Source: Candidatus Woesebacteria bacterium UBA925
Lineage (GTDB): Bacteria; Patescibacteriota; Microgenomatia; UBA8517
Assembly: GCA_002293705.1 (NCBI GenBank)
Contig: DBDT01000037.1
Span: forward strand, 1 to 17,913
Direction of reading: 5' to 3'
DNA: 17,913 nt
Shown: positions 1 to 6,152 of the stretch, in pieces
Layout: each line of letters starts with the position of its first letter
Position numbering within the stretch: the first letter of the stretch is position 1
The notes under the pieces: generated by a model
Told to the model about the DNA's origin: nothing
Database searches by the model: none
Seen by the model: the letters and a program-made list of their open reading frames with translations, nothing else
Made by a program: the position numbers and the translations under genes

Positions 1-19
1 AGATGTGTATAAGAGACAG
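1..19. other. Tn5/Nextera mosaic-end adapter remnant
   Basis: Bases 1-19 read AGATGTGTATAAGAGACAG, identical to the Tn5 mosaic end used in Nextera tagmentation libraries. This is library sequence left at the contig edge, not genome. It creates a false ATG at base 5, and the first residues (MYKRQ) of the reading frame that follows are translated adapter. Genomic sequence begins at base 20. Confidence 0.95.
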
Positions 20-763
20 AACTTAACCAATGCATTCATTTTTTCTGTTGTATTTTTGGTGTCACTTTCTATTGCAACACTAGCAATTGCTAGAAGAACA
101 AATGAGTACAGGAGTACTTCTAGGGAGTACACCTTTAGCGTGGAAAAAGATGAGGTCAAAATTGTAAATCCAGTAGGTGGAAGAATTGAGCGAATGCTAG
201 TTTCACCTGGTCAAATAGTAACCAAAGGTGAAACCATTGCAGAGCTTCGTGACGAGCAATTTGAATCAAGGCTAAATACTCTAACTCAATTTGCCGATGA
301 AAACTTGTCCGCAAGAACAGAAGCAGAACTACTAAGAAACAGCAGAAACTTGTTTAAAGTCACTGCACCAAGAGATGGAATAATCAACACAGTTGACGTC
401 TCAGTGGGTACACTTCTTACCCCTAATCAGACTCTTGCTACTTTGTATGCAAACACTGATGTTAAGTTGATTGCAAATGTTACAGGTGTAAAGCTTACTG
501 AAGTTCAAAAAGTTAAAAGTTTGGAAGCAATTAGCCCAAGAATTGGTGTTTCCTACGAAATTGAATATGCTGGAATTAGAAAGGTTAGCGCTGTTGATAC
601 TACTGGTACCACTTATGAGGTCATATTTAGATTTAAAAATGCTGATGATGGAAGCGGTCTTTTAAATGGGGAACAACTTGAAGTTCTCTCGTTAGCCAAT
701 GATGTAAAAAGACCATCTGAGATTGTTGCAGATATTTGGAATAGTTTAATTGTAAAACAGTAA
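20..763 (+). CDS. HlyD-type membrane-fusion (periplasmic adaptor-like) protein, 5'-truncated
   Basis: The frame is open from the first genomic base to a TAA at 761-763, leaving 247 residues. The true start lies off the contig, since the apparent ATG at base 5 is adapter. Counting from base 20, residues about 5-24 form one hydrophobic anchor. Residues about 40-77 look like the first half of a biotinyl/lipoyl barrel-sandwich domain (NPVGGRIERMLVSPGQIVTKG). A short charged helical stretch follows (about 78-112), then the second half (about 113-143, VTAPRDGIINTVDVSVGTLL) and a beta-rich tail. This split architecture is that of HlyD/AcrA-family adaptors, which link inner-membrane ABC or other exporters to an outer channel or surface. 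The hairpin is short, suggesting a small adaptor. The partner transporter would be upstream and is not visible. The glucanase gene starts 9 nt downstream and probably shares its transcript. The family is fairly sure; the transported substrate is unknown. Confidence 0.75.
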   Translation, partial: NLTNAFIFSVVFLVSLSIATLAIARRTNEYRSTSREYTFSVEKDEVKIVNPVGGRIERMLVSPGQIVTKGETIAELRDEQFESRLNTLTQFADENLSARTEAELLRNSRNLFKVTAPRDGIINTVDVSVGTLLTPNQTLATLYANTDVKLIANVTGVKLTEVQKVKSLEAISPRIGVSYEIEYAGIRKVSAVDTTGTTYEVIFRFKNADDGSGLLNGEQLEVLSLANDVKRPSEIVADIWNSLIVKQ

Positions 764-772
764 TATTTATGT

Positions 773-2602
773 ATGCTGGATTTTTTAAGACAAATACTAT
801 CTGTAATTATGGCAATAATTGCAAGTTTGATGCCTGCAACTGGCAATATTAACCAAGACACTCCACAACAAGCCTGGTCAACTGCGCAGCCAAGAAGAAC
901 AAGCAATTGGTTTGCCTCGGCCTACGAGTTTCCAAGCTACCCAATTTTTGCCCACCCAATATCTTTCAAAATAGAAGGCAAAGGAGTTCTTTTGTCTTAC
1001 CCCAACCTTGTTGCAACAGAAAAGACTGTGTTTGCCAGCTTTGTTCCAGAGTGCACAATCTTCTCAAGCTCAGAGATTACAACCACAAAAGTAATCGGCC
1101 ACTCTGCTTGGTCTCTGAAAATCAAAATGACAGGAGAAGGATTTGAATCAGTTGGAACATTCACCCAAGGTTCTCCGTATGTGTTTTTTGAGACAAGTTT
1201 GGGTAACCTAACCTTTAACTGTAGTAGTGAAAGAGGTAAAAACTCATTTGCGTTTGATGATTATGGATTTGGAAAAACAAGAGTAACTGCTCTTCCTTCC
1301 AATAAAACTGTTTCTGAAAGTGTGCAATCTCTTGATTGGGATCCAATTGAAGACACTAGAGTTTACTACGAGGAAAGGGAAGGTCGAATTGTGACTAGAT
1401 ACCAAATTATTACAAAAAACAGATCAGAAACATTCACAGCTTTGTTTCCGCACCATGTGAACTCATTGGTTGATAACCCACTGTTTTTGGATACATACCA
1501 AACTGCTGTTGGTCCTATGAAGTTGATCAGGCAGAGTGAATTTACCACAAGCGATCCAGTCCCAAGTCTTTTTGAACAATTTGAGCTTGTTGAAAATGAA
1601 GCCAGAAGAGAAGAAGTTATTGCACAGATTAAAAAAGACATTGAAGGATATGTGCAGGAAACAGCTCCAGGTGGTGTCTACTTTAGAGGTACATGGATTG
1701 GTGCTGCAACATCTTTAGTTCAACTCGCAGATTTGTACGGTCTTAATTCAGAGCGTGACAAAATGCTTGAGGTTTTGGTGCGAACCATGGATGAATCGTT
1801 TAAGGACATAGATTATGACAAGAACAAAAAAATGATGCTTGCAAAGTCTGCTGAGTTTGGACATGAAAACGGAAATGATCACCACTTTCATTGGTCTTAC
1901 TACATAAGAGCAGCCTCAATCATTTCAAGATTTAATAATGCTTGGTATGAAGATCACAAAGGGATAATCAACAACTTGGTTTCAGATATTGCAACTATCG
2001 ACCCACTCTCAACAGAGTTTCCATATCTAAGACACTTTTCGGTGTATGAGGGGCATTCTTGGGCTGACGGTAGAGGTCAGTTTGGTGATGGGAACAATCA
2101 AGAGTCTACAAGCGAGGCATTAAATGCTTGGTACTCAATTTACCTGTGGGGAAGAGTTACTGGCGATTTGCAAAGAACCCAGCAAGGAAAGTGGATGTTT
2201 ACCAAAGAGCTTTCAGCCACCAAAGCATATTGGTTTGGAATTGGCAATCCATTTCCTGAAGGATATGATCATCCAATTGCCTCAATTGTTTGGGGTGGAA
2301 AAAGAGACTTTACTACTTGGTTTAGTGCCGATCCAATGCATATTTACGGCATCCAGTGGTTACCAATTACTCCTGCTTCTGACTATCTATCTCAATTGTC
2401 TGATTACAGGGACTATGAAGCAGATATTAAAAAGACACAATCTGATCCTGCGGTTCATGAATGGGGCGACTTGTACGCATCTTTCTATTCTTTCCATAAC
2501 CCTAATGAAGCATTGGGCTTAATTCCAAGAATCAAGTCAACAAACGGTTTGAAAGCAAGATCTATTCTTCTTCAGACTGTGTATCGAAATCTGGAGAAAT
2601 AA
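773..2602 (+). CDS. Glycoside hydrolase family 81 endo-beta-1,3-glucanase, secreted or anchored
   Basis: A 609-residue protein of a size normal for GH81 catalytic modules. Residues about 7-20 are hydrophobic after an Arg, like a signal peptide or membrane anchor. The N-terminal beta-sandwich has the GH81-like pattern TSNWFAS...YPIFAHPISFK (about 43-66). The catalytic half keeps the family core: NDHHFHWSYYIRAA (368-381), VYEGHSWADG (424-433), NQESTSEALNAW (442-453), WGGKRDFTTWF (507-517) and IYGIQWLPITP (524-534). By family knowledge Asp369 is the likely general acid, and Glu444 and Glu448 include the base; all are present. The enzyme would inverting-hydrolyse internal beta-1,3-glucosidic bonds (laminarin, callose, fungal or algal wall glucan) outside the cell. 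It follows the membrane-fusion gene by 9 nt, with no clear Shine-Dalgarno at the ATG. Its last 41 nt overlap convergent trmD. I found no carbohydrate-binding module. Confidence 0.88.
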   Translation: MLDFLRQILSVIMAIIASLMPATGNINQDTPQQAWSTAQPRRTSNWFASAYEFPSYPIFAHPISFKIEGKGVLLSYPNLVATEKTVFASFVPECTIFSSSEITTTKVIGHSAWSLKIKMTGEGFESVGTFTQGSPYVFFETSLGNLTFNCSSERGKNSFAFDDYGFGKTRVTALPSNKTVSESVQSLDWDPIEDTRVYYEEREGRIVTRYQIITKNRSETFTALFPHHVNSLVDNPLFLDTYQTAVGPMKLIRQSEFTTSDPVPSLFEQFELVENEARREEVIAQIKKDIEGYVQETAPGGVYFRGTWIGAATSLVQLADLYGLNSERDKMLEVLVRTMDESFKDIDYDKNKKMMLAKSAEFGHENGNDHHFHWSYYIRAASIISRFNNAWYEDHKGIINNLVSDIATIDPLSTEFPYLRHFSVYEGHSWADGRGQFGDGNNQESTSEALNAWYSIYLWGRVTGDLQRTQQGKWMFTKELSATKAYWFGIGNPFPEGYDHPIASIVWGGKRDFTTWFSADPMHIYGIQWLPITPASDYLSQLSDYRDYEADIKKTQSDPAVHEWGDLYASFYSFHNPNEALGLIPRIKSTNGLKARSILLQTVYRNLEK

Positions 2603-3266
2603 GATCAGGTCTGTTTCTTTTGGTTTTGGCTTGCGCTTCACTTTTTTTCCACGCCTCAATCTTTTTGTGGTCCCCTGATAGTAGTACTTTTGGCACCAAG
2701 TGCCCCTTGTAATCTTCAGGTCTTGTGTATTGAGGGTGTTCAAGCTCGTTTGAATCATCCGAGAAAGATTCTTTCTCGGTGGCCTCCGCCTTTGTGATTA
2801 CACCTGGGAGCAGTCTTACTGTGGTCTCGACAACTACCATGGCTGGTAGCTCGCCACCCATCATCACGTAGTCTCCTATTGATATTTCCTCATCAACCAG
2901 GTGGTCATGAATCCTTTGATCAAAGCCTTCATATCTTCCACATATGAAAACCAAGTGCTTTTTCTCCTTTAGATTCATAGCCATCTTTTGGTCAAACCTT
3001 TTTCCTTGAGGTGTGAGGAGGATTACGTGTGTGTCGTCTGATTTTACAGAGTTAATTGCCCTCTCTATGGGTTCAACTTTCATTATCATGCCAACACCCC
3101 CACCATATGGGCGGTCGTCAATTGTTCTTCTCTCTCCTTCACCAAATTGTCTAAGGTCGTGGATGTTGATTTTTACCAACCCTTTGCTTTGTGCTCTGGC
3201 CATTAATGAGTCTGAAAAAGGCCCATTAAACATATCAGGGAAGAGGCTGAATATATCAATGATCAT
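2562..3266 (-). CDS. trmD: tRNA (guanine-N1-)-methyltransferase TrmD
   Basis: A 234-residue protein, close to the usual TrmD length. It makes m1G37 in tRNAs that read codons starting with C and some starting with G, using S-adenosylmethionine, and so prevents +1 frameshifting. The SPOUT-fold motifs are all present: start MIIDIFSLFPDMF, DDRPYGGGVGM (50-60), LLTPQGKRF (83-91), CGRYEGFDQRI (109-119) and the trefoil-knot segment EISIGDYVMMGGELP (127-141). RLLPGV (151-156) follows, then ESFSDD (166-171), which contains the position of the catalytic Asp of E. coli TrmD, and HPQYTRPE. The ATG at 3264-3266 has no Shine-Dalgarno but sits 5 nt after a TAAAAT box. The gene stands alone here, without rpsP, rimM or rplS, its common bacterial neighbours. 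Its C-terminal codons overlap the convergent glucanase gene. Confidence 0.97.
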   Translation of the reverse strand: MIIDIFSLFPDMFNGPFSDSLMARAQSKGLVKINIHDLRQFGEGERRTIDDRPYGGGVGMIMKVEPIERAINSVKSDDTHVILLTPQGKRFDQKMAMNLKEKKHLVFICGRYEGFDQRIHDHLVDEEISIGDYVMMGGELPAMVVVETTVRLLPGVITKAEATEKESFSDDSNELEHPQYTRPEDYKGHLVPKVLLSGDHKKIEAWKKSEAQAKTKRNRPDLISPDFDTQSEEE

Positions 3267-3271
3267 GGCTT

Positions 3272-3277
3272 ATTTTA
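3272..3277 (-). promoter_or_regulatory. Putative -10 box of trmD
   Basis: On the minus strand TAAAAT lies 5 nt before the trmD ATG, so transcription would begin at about the start codon. There is no convincing -35 and no ribosome-binding sequence between the box and the ATG. Confidence 0.4.
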
Positions 3278-3311
3278 GCCTAAATTTGTGTATTTTGCTT
3301 ATTTTCTGTTG

Positions 3312-3317
3312 TATAAT
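3312..3317 (+). promoter_or_regulatory. Consensus -10 box (TATAAT) of the Yip1-like gene
   Basis: A perfect TATAAT preceded by GTTG ends 9 nt before the ATG at 3327. A transcript starting about 7 nt after the box would have almost no leader. A poor TTGTGT (3286-3291) is the only -35 candidate, with a 20-nt spacer. The region is a 60-bp divergent gap shared with trmD. Confidence 0.5.
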
Positions 3318-3326
3318 TGCTCATAT

Positions 3327-3920
3327 ATGGAACTTACATTTGACCTAAGAGAAATTGCTTCAAAGACCAAATTGGTCATAACTAAACCTAAGCAGTTTTT
3401 TAAAAAATATGACAATGAAAAAGACATCAAGCCTGCATTGGTCTTTTCTATTGTGATGTCCACCTTAGCCTCACTTATAAATGTAGTACTTTTGGCATTT
3501 TTCGTTGGAGGGATTGGAAGCCAGCTAACAGGTGGTGCACTACCTGCATTTGACCTGGTAACTCCTGCTAAAGCTATTGGGTTTTTCTTTTCCTCTACCA
3601 TACTAACTGTGCTTTTAAGTTTTCTTTGGTCCAAGCTTATGCAGTTTTGGCTTAACTTCTTCAAGGTTGGGGCAAGTTTTGCTGATGTCTATAAGGCATA
3701 CTCATATTCAAGAGCCCCGTTAACTTTTTTGGGCTGGATCCCTTTGATTGGTATATTGTTTAGTCTTATTTACACCAACTACATCTTGATTTTGGGTATT
3801 ACTGAATACACTGGTGAGAAGATTAATAAAGTAGCAACAAGAGTGGTTGCGTTTGTTGTTGTGATGTTTCTGCTTCAAGCAACTTTTTCACTTTTTCCCT
3901 TTATCTCCTCAATTAATTAA
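3327..3920 (+). CDS. Yip1-like multi-span membrane protein
   Basis: A 197-residue protein from the ATG at 3327. A GTG at 3288 is in frame, but it precedes the TATAAT box and would add a cysteine-containing stretch (MYFAYFLLYNCSY), so I prefer the later start. A short amphipathic N-terminus (KLVITKPKQFFKKYDNEKD, about 15-33) leads into roughly five hydrophobic segments (about 38-64, 75-105, 125-150, 150-165 and 172-192). An N-terminal P-x-x-F-F segment before a bundle of about five spans is the usual shape of bacterial Yip1-domain proteins. Their function is generally unknown, and roles in membrane organisation or transport have been suggested. The stop codon directly abuts the ATG of the mannose synthase gene, so the two are surely co-transcribed and probably translationally coupled. 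The family call rests on topology and the N-terminal pattern only. Confidence 0.6.
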   Translation: MELTFDLREIASKTKLVITKPKQFFKKYDNEKDIKPALVFSIVMSTLASLINVVLLAFFVGGIGSQLTGGALPAFDLVTPAKAIGFFFSSTILTVLLSFLWSKLMQFWLNFFKVGASFADVYKAYSYSRAPLTFLGWIPLIGILFSLIYTNYILILGITEYTGEKINKVATRVVAFVVVMFLLQATFSLFPFISSIN

Positions 3921-5132
3921 ATGAAAAAAATAGTAGTGGTTATGCCTACCTACAATGAGGCAATGAACATACCTAAAATGATTGATGTTTTGTTTGGCCA
4001 AATTTTTCCACAAATAGATGCATCAATGCACCTACTTGTAGTTGACGACAACTCTCCTGACGGAACAGGTGAGATAGTGAAAAAAGCTCAGGCCAAGCAT
4101 AAAAACCTCCACTTATTGTCAGGAAAGAAAGAGGGTCTAGGTATGGCATATGTACGTGGAATGAGGCATGCCATGGATAAGCTTGGTGCTGATGCGGTAG
4201 TAGAAATGGACTCTGATTTTCAACATGACCCAAAGTATCTTCCAGCTTTGGTTGGCGCATATCTTGCAGGCGCTGAGTATGTAATTGGAAGTAGGTATAC
4301 AAAAGGAGGATCAATCCCGTCAGAGTGGGCATGGCACAGAAAGATGGTTAGTTTTTGGGGGAACTTGTTTGCAAGGATTGTACTCTGGTTGCCCACTCTT
4401 CATGATGTGACCACAGGCTTTAGGCTAACTGACGCCAAAGTTTTGTCAAAGATAAAACTCGAGGAGTTAATGGAGCTTTCAAGATTTGCATACAAAGTCG
4501 ATCTTTTTTATCAAACTGTAAAGCTTTCAAAAAAGACTGTTGAGGTTCCAATTGCTTTTGCTACAAGAACACACGAAGTGTCCAAGTTTTCACTAAAGGA
4601 AATGATTGCGACCTACAAAGTGGTACTGCTTTTGAGACTTGCCCCATTTAAAAGATTTGTGAAATTTGGAGTAGTTGGGGTTGTTGGTTTTTTGGTCAAT
4701 GCAATTGGTCTTGAAATGTTTAGAAGAATTCCACTTTCAATCTGGCTAGCTGACTATTTTGATCATCTTCAAGGGCTTGCCCTTGCACAACTATTAAACA
4801 CGCCATCCGCCTGGGCTGCTGCATTTGCAGCTGAGTTGGCGATTGTTTCAAACTTTACTCTAAACAATTTTTGGACTTTCAAAGACGCTAGAGTTAGTGG
4901 TCCGATTAAATCTATTAAGAAGTTTTTGCAATTCAACCTTACCTCTCTAGGAGCAATTGTTATTCAGTTTATAGTTGTTGGTAAGGCAACTTTGTGGTTT
5001 GGGGACACAGGTTGGACAAGGCAAATAGCTCTTGTGATTGCGGTTATATTTTTCATTATTCCTTACAACTACACAACATATAACTTATTTATCTGGAAGA
5101 CCTGGAAACTTCCTTGGAACAAGAAGAAATAA
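3921..5132 (+). CDS. Polyprenyl-phosphate mannose synthase (DPM1-like GT2) fused to GtrA
   Basis: A 403-residue two-domain protein. Residues 1-240 are a GT2 fold of the DPM1 type: PTYNEAMNI (9-17), VDDNSPDGTG (41-50), EGLGMAYVRG (71-80), the metal-binding DxD region MDSDFQHDP (96-104), GSRY (123-126) and TTGFRL (164-169). This domain would move a sugar, most likely mannose from GDP-mannose, onto polyprenyl phosphate at the cytoplasmic face. Residues about 244-395 are a four-span GtrA-type domain: RFVKFGVVGVVGFLVN, then the signature ELAIVSNFTLNNFWTF (305-320) and later spans. GtrA proteins are thought to help move lipid-linked sugars across the membrane, so synthesis and flipping may be joined in one chain. 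DPM1-GtrA fusions are known in bacteria and archaea. The ATG follows directly on the upstream stop codon with no spacer. The exact sugar is inferred. Confidence 0.88.
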   Translation: MKKIVVVMPTYNEAMNIPKMIDVLFGQIFPQIDASMHLLVVDDNSPDGTGEIVKKAQAKHKNLHLLSGKKEGLGMAYVRGMRHAMDKLGADAVVEMDSDFQHDPKYLPALVGAYLAGAEYVIGSRYTKGGSIPSEWAWHRKMVSFWGNLFARIVLWLPTLHDVTTGFRLTDAKVLSKIKLEELMELSRFAYKVDLFYQTVKLSKKTVEVPIAFATRTHEVSKFSLKEMIATYKVVLLLRLAPFKRFVKFGVVGVVGFLVNAIGLEMFRRIPLSIWLADYFDHLQGLALAQLLNTPSAWAAAFAAELAIVSNFTLNNFWTFKDARVSGPIKSIKKFLQFNLTSLGAIVIQFIVVGKATLWFGDTGWTRQIALVIAVIFFIIPYNYTTYNLFIWKTWKLPWNKKK

Positions 5133-5275
5133 AAACAACTGGCGTTTTTTCGCGCCAGTTGTTCATCTTTGTAGGCTTCAAGATTGAAAGGTCTGTAGTT
5201 CTCACCACCTCTGTTTGGGGGAGGTATGACACCAAGCCTAACTTTGTTGAGCCTCCATTTGGCAGGTACATGCAT
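5130..5275 (-). CDS. Candidate small ORF with strong RBS, no stop before its terminator
   Basis: The minus-strand ATG at 5273-5275 follows GGAGG with a 5-nt gap, the best ribosome site in the window. The frame encodes a protein-like start (MHVPAKWRLNKVRLGVIPPP, then EAYKDEQLARKN) that uses AGA/AGG Arg and common codons like its neighbours. No family is recognised. The oddity is that no stop codon occurs before the terminator hairpin, which covers codons from about residue 38 on. The frame continues antisense through the mannose synthase gene to a stop at 5069-5071, which would give 68 residues. If the terminator works, the message has no stop codon; if it is read through, the tail is an antisense extension. 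It might instead be a small RNA whose ORF is incidental. The end given here is the approximate transcript end, not a stop codon. Confidence 0.35.
5134..5163 (-). terminator. Intrinsic terminator of the minus-strand small transcription unit
   Basis: An 11-bp perfect inverted repeat (AACAACTGGCG at 5134-5144, CGCCAGTTGTT at 5153-5163) with an 8-nt loop. Read on the minus strand, the stem is followed by GTTTTTATTTCTTCTT, a proper T-rich tail. On the plus strand the T-run is in the loop and the 3' side is not T-rich, so it is a poor terminator for the plus-strand gene ending at 5132, 1 nt before the stem. Confidence 0.75.
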
Positions 5276-5280
5276 TGTCA

Positions 5281-5285
5281 CCTCC
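5281..5285 (-). promoter_or_regulatory. Strong Shine-Dalgarno GGAGG
   Basis: Minus strand GGAGG within GGAGGTGACA, ending 5 nt before the ATG at 5275. Most genes here lack such a site, which marks this unit out. An in-frame GTG at 5279-5281 overlaps the site and is therefore not the start. Confidence 0.5.
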
Positions 5286-5309
5286 GTTAAATAAATACTT
5301 GGATCCTCA

Positions 5310-5336
5310 AATATAATTGCATGGATGCTCTATCAA
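5310..5336 (-). promoter_or_regulatory. Possible promoter of the minus-strand small unit
   Basis: On the minus strand TTGATA (5336-5331, five of six matches to TTGACA) is followed after 15 nt by TATATT (5315-5310), or after 17 nt by TATTTG. Transcription from here would give a leader of about 25-30 nt containing the GGAGG site, unlike the near-leaderless arrangement of the other promoters. Confidence 0.3.
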
Positions 5337-5356
5337 TACCTCTCAGGTATTTGATG

Positions 5357-5362
5357 TAGAAT
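5357..5362 (+). promoter_or_regulatory. Putative -10 box of the HTH/Nudix-like gene
   Basis: TAGAAT preceded by TG, ending 7 nt before the ATG at 5370. A transcript would start at or next to the A of the ATG. No ribosome-binding sequence fits in the gap. Confidence 0.45.
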
Positions 5363-5369
5363 TACTACC

Positions 5370-6152
5370 ATGCACCATCGCTATAGCAAGTATTCTGATG
5401 AATGGCTGGTAGGGTTGTATCTTGAAAGCAGGTCAGTTGATGGTATGTATAAAAGTGAATCCGAATTACCATTTTCTCCAGCAGAGATACATAGAAGATT
5501 GAGGAAAATGGGTATAGTGCGGTCAGCAGGACGCCATACAGATTTTTGGGAGTCTGTTGAGTTTTTTAACTTTTCCAATAACTCGAAATCATCATTCGAG
5601 AGGATTTTAAAGGATTTGCCTAAGGTTCAAGCTTCATTAGTTTCACTTCACAGAATAGGAAAAAGAATAAAAGACGGGGTATTTGTCAGGAGGGCCACAG
5701 CATTGTTTGTTGAAAATGACGGAAGGCTACTTCTTGGCAGGGAAGAAGGCCTTCTTACTATTCCCATGACTTATAGCCGAATAATTGAACCTACAGTCGA
5801 CTCTATTACAAGAGTTTTGCAACAAGAGGTTTTAAGTTTTGAGGCGATAAATGGGAGCTTTGCGCGATATGGGTTTTATGAAAAGACGGTGAAAAATGTT
5901 GAAAAAGTATTTGATTTTGGAGTTTTAGATGTACTTGTGTCCTGCTATAAGCTAAACATATCAGGGCTAACCCCTTCAAGTATTAGACTCAAAGACTTGA
6001 ACTACTATCAAGGTGAGGTGTTGGCGCTTGAAGATAAATTTAGACCTGGTGTGAAGGAGCTTGCAAGTTACTTTCTAAATAACCACAGGTCAAATAGGAT
6101 TGTAATATCTTCTCTTAATGCAACTCTTATAAAAATGGAGCCCAATTGCTGA
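5370..6152 (+). CDS. HTH protein with degenerate Nudix-like domain
   Basis: A 260-residue protein that I do not recognise as a named family. Residues about 8-55 look helical with a helix-turn-helix flavour (SPAEIHRRLRKMGIVRSAGR, 36-55), as in DNA-binding domains that end in a rule such as 'KMGIVRS'. Residues about 104-235 resemble a Nudix fold: FVRRATALFVENDGRLLLGRE (105-125) is the usual opening strand pair. The helix that should carry the Nudix box (about 139-160) reads EPTVDSITRVLQQEVLSFEA. Only one Glu of the canonical RE-x-x-EE cluster (Glu153) is kept, so pyrophosphohydrolase activity is unlikely. A ligand-sensing role, as in Nudix-related regulators, is possible. It starts just after a -10 box, stands alone, and its last 26 nt overlap the convergent mannosyltransferase gene. 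The function is inferred and unsure. Confidence 0.5.
   Translation: MHHRYSKYSDEWLVGLYLESRSVDGMYKSESELPFSPAEIHRRLRKMGIVRSAGRHTDFWESVEFFNFSNNSKSSFERILKDLPKVQASLVSLHRIGKRIKDGVFVRRATALFVENDGRLLLGREEGLLTIPMTYSRIIEPTVDSITRVLQQEVLSFEAINGSFARYGFYEKTVKNVEKVFDFGVLDVLVSCYKLNISGLTPSSIRLKDLNYYQGEVLALEDKFRPGVKELASYFLNNHRSNRIVISSLNATLIKMEPNC

Noticed and set aside
613..906. Minus-strand ORF of 97 codons across the first two genes, and similar long antisense or out-of-frame ORFs elsewhere
   Set aside because: They lie within well-supported genes, show no domain-like pattern and no start signals, and are low-complexity shadows of the real frames.
3288..3326. GTG start at 3288 for the Yip1-like gene
   Set aside because: It lies upstream of the TATAAT at 3312-3317, so it would be outside the transcript, and the added residues do not fit the family's N-terminus.
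5134..5163. The hairpin as terminator of the plus-strand mannose synthase operon
   Set aside because: On the plus strand the T-run is in the loop and the 3' flank (CATCTTTG) is not T-rich. The minus-strand reading has the proper tail. Some bidirectional effect cannot be excluded.
5312..5317. Plus-strand TATAAT with an ATG 3 nt later
   Set aside because: The ATG opens a frame of only about a dozen codons, and the box is the opposite strand of the AT-rich region used for the minus-strand promoter call.
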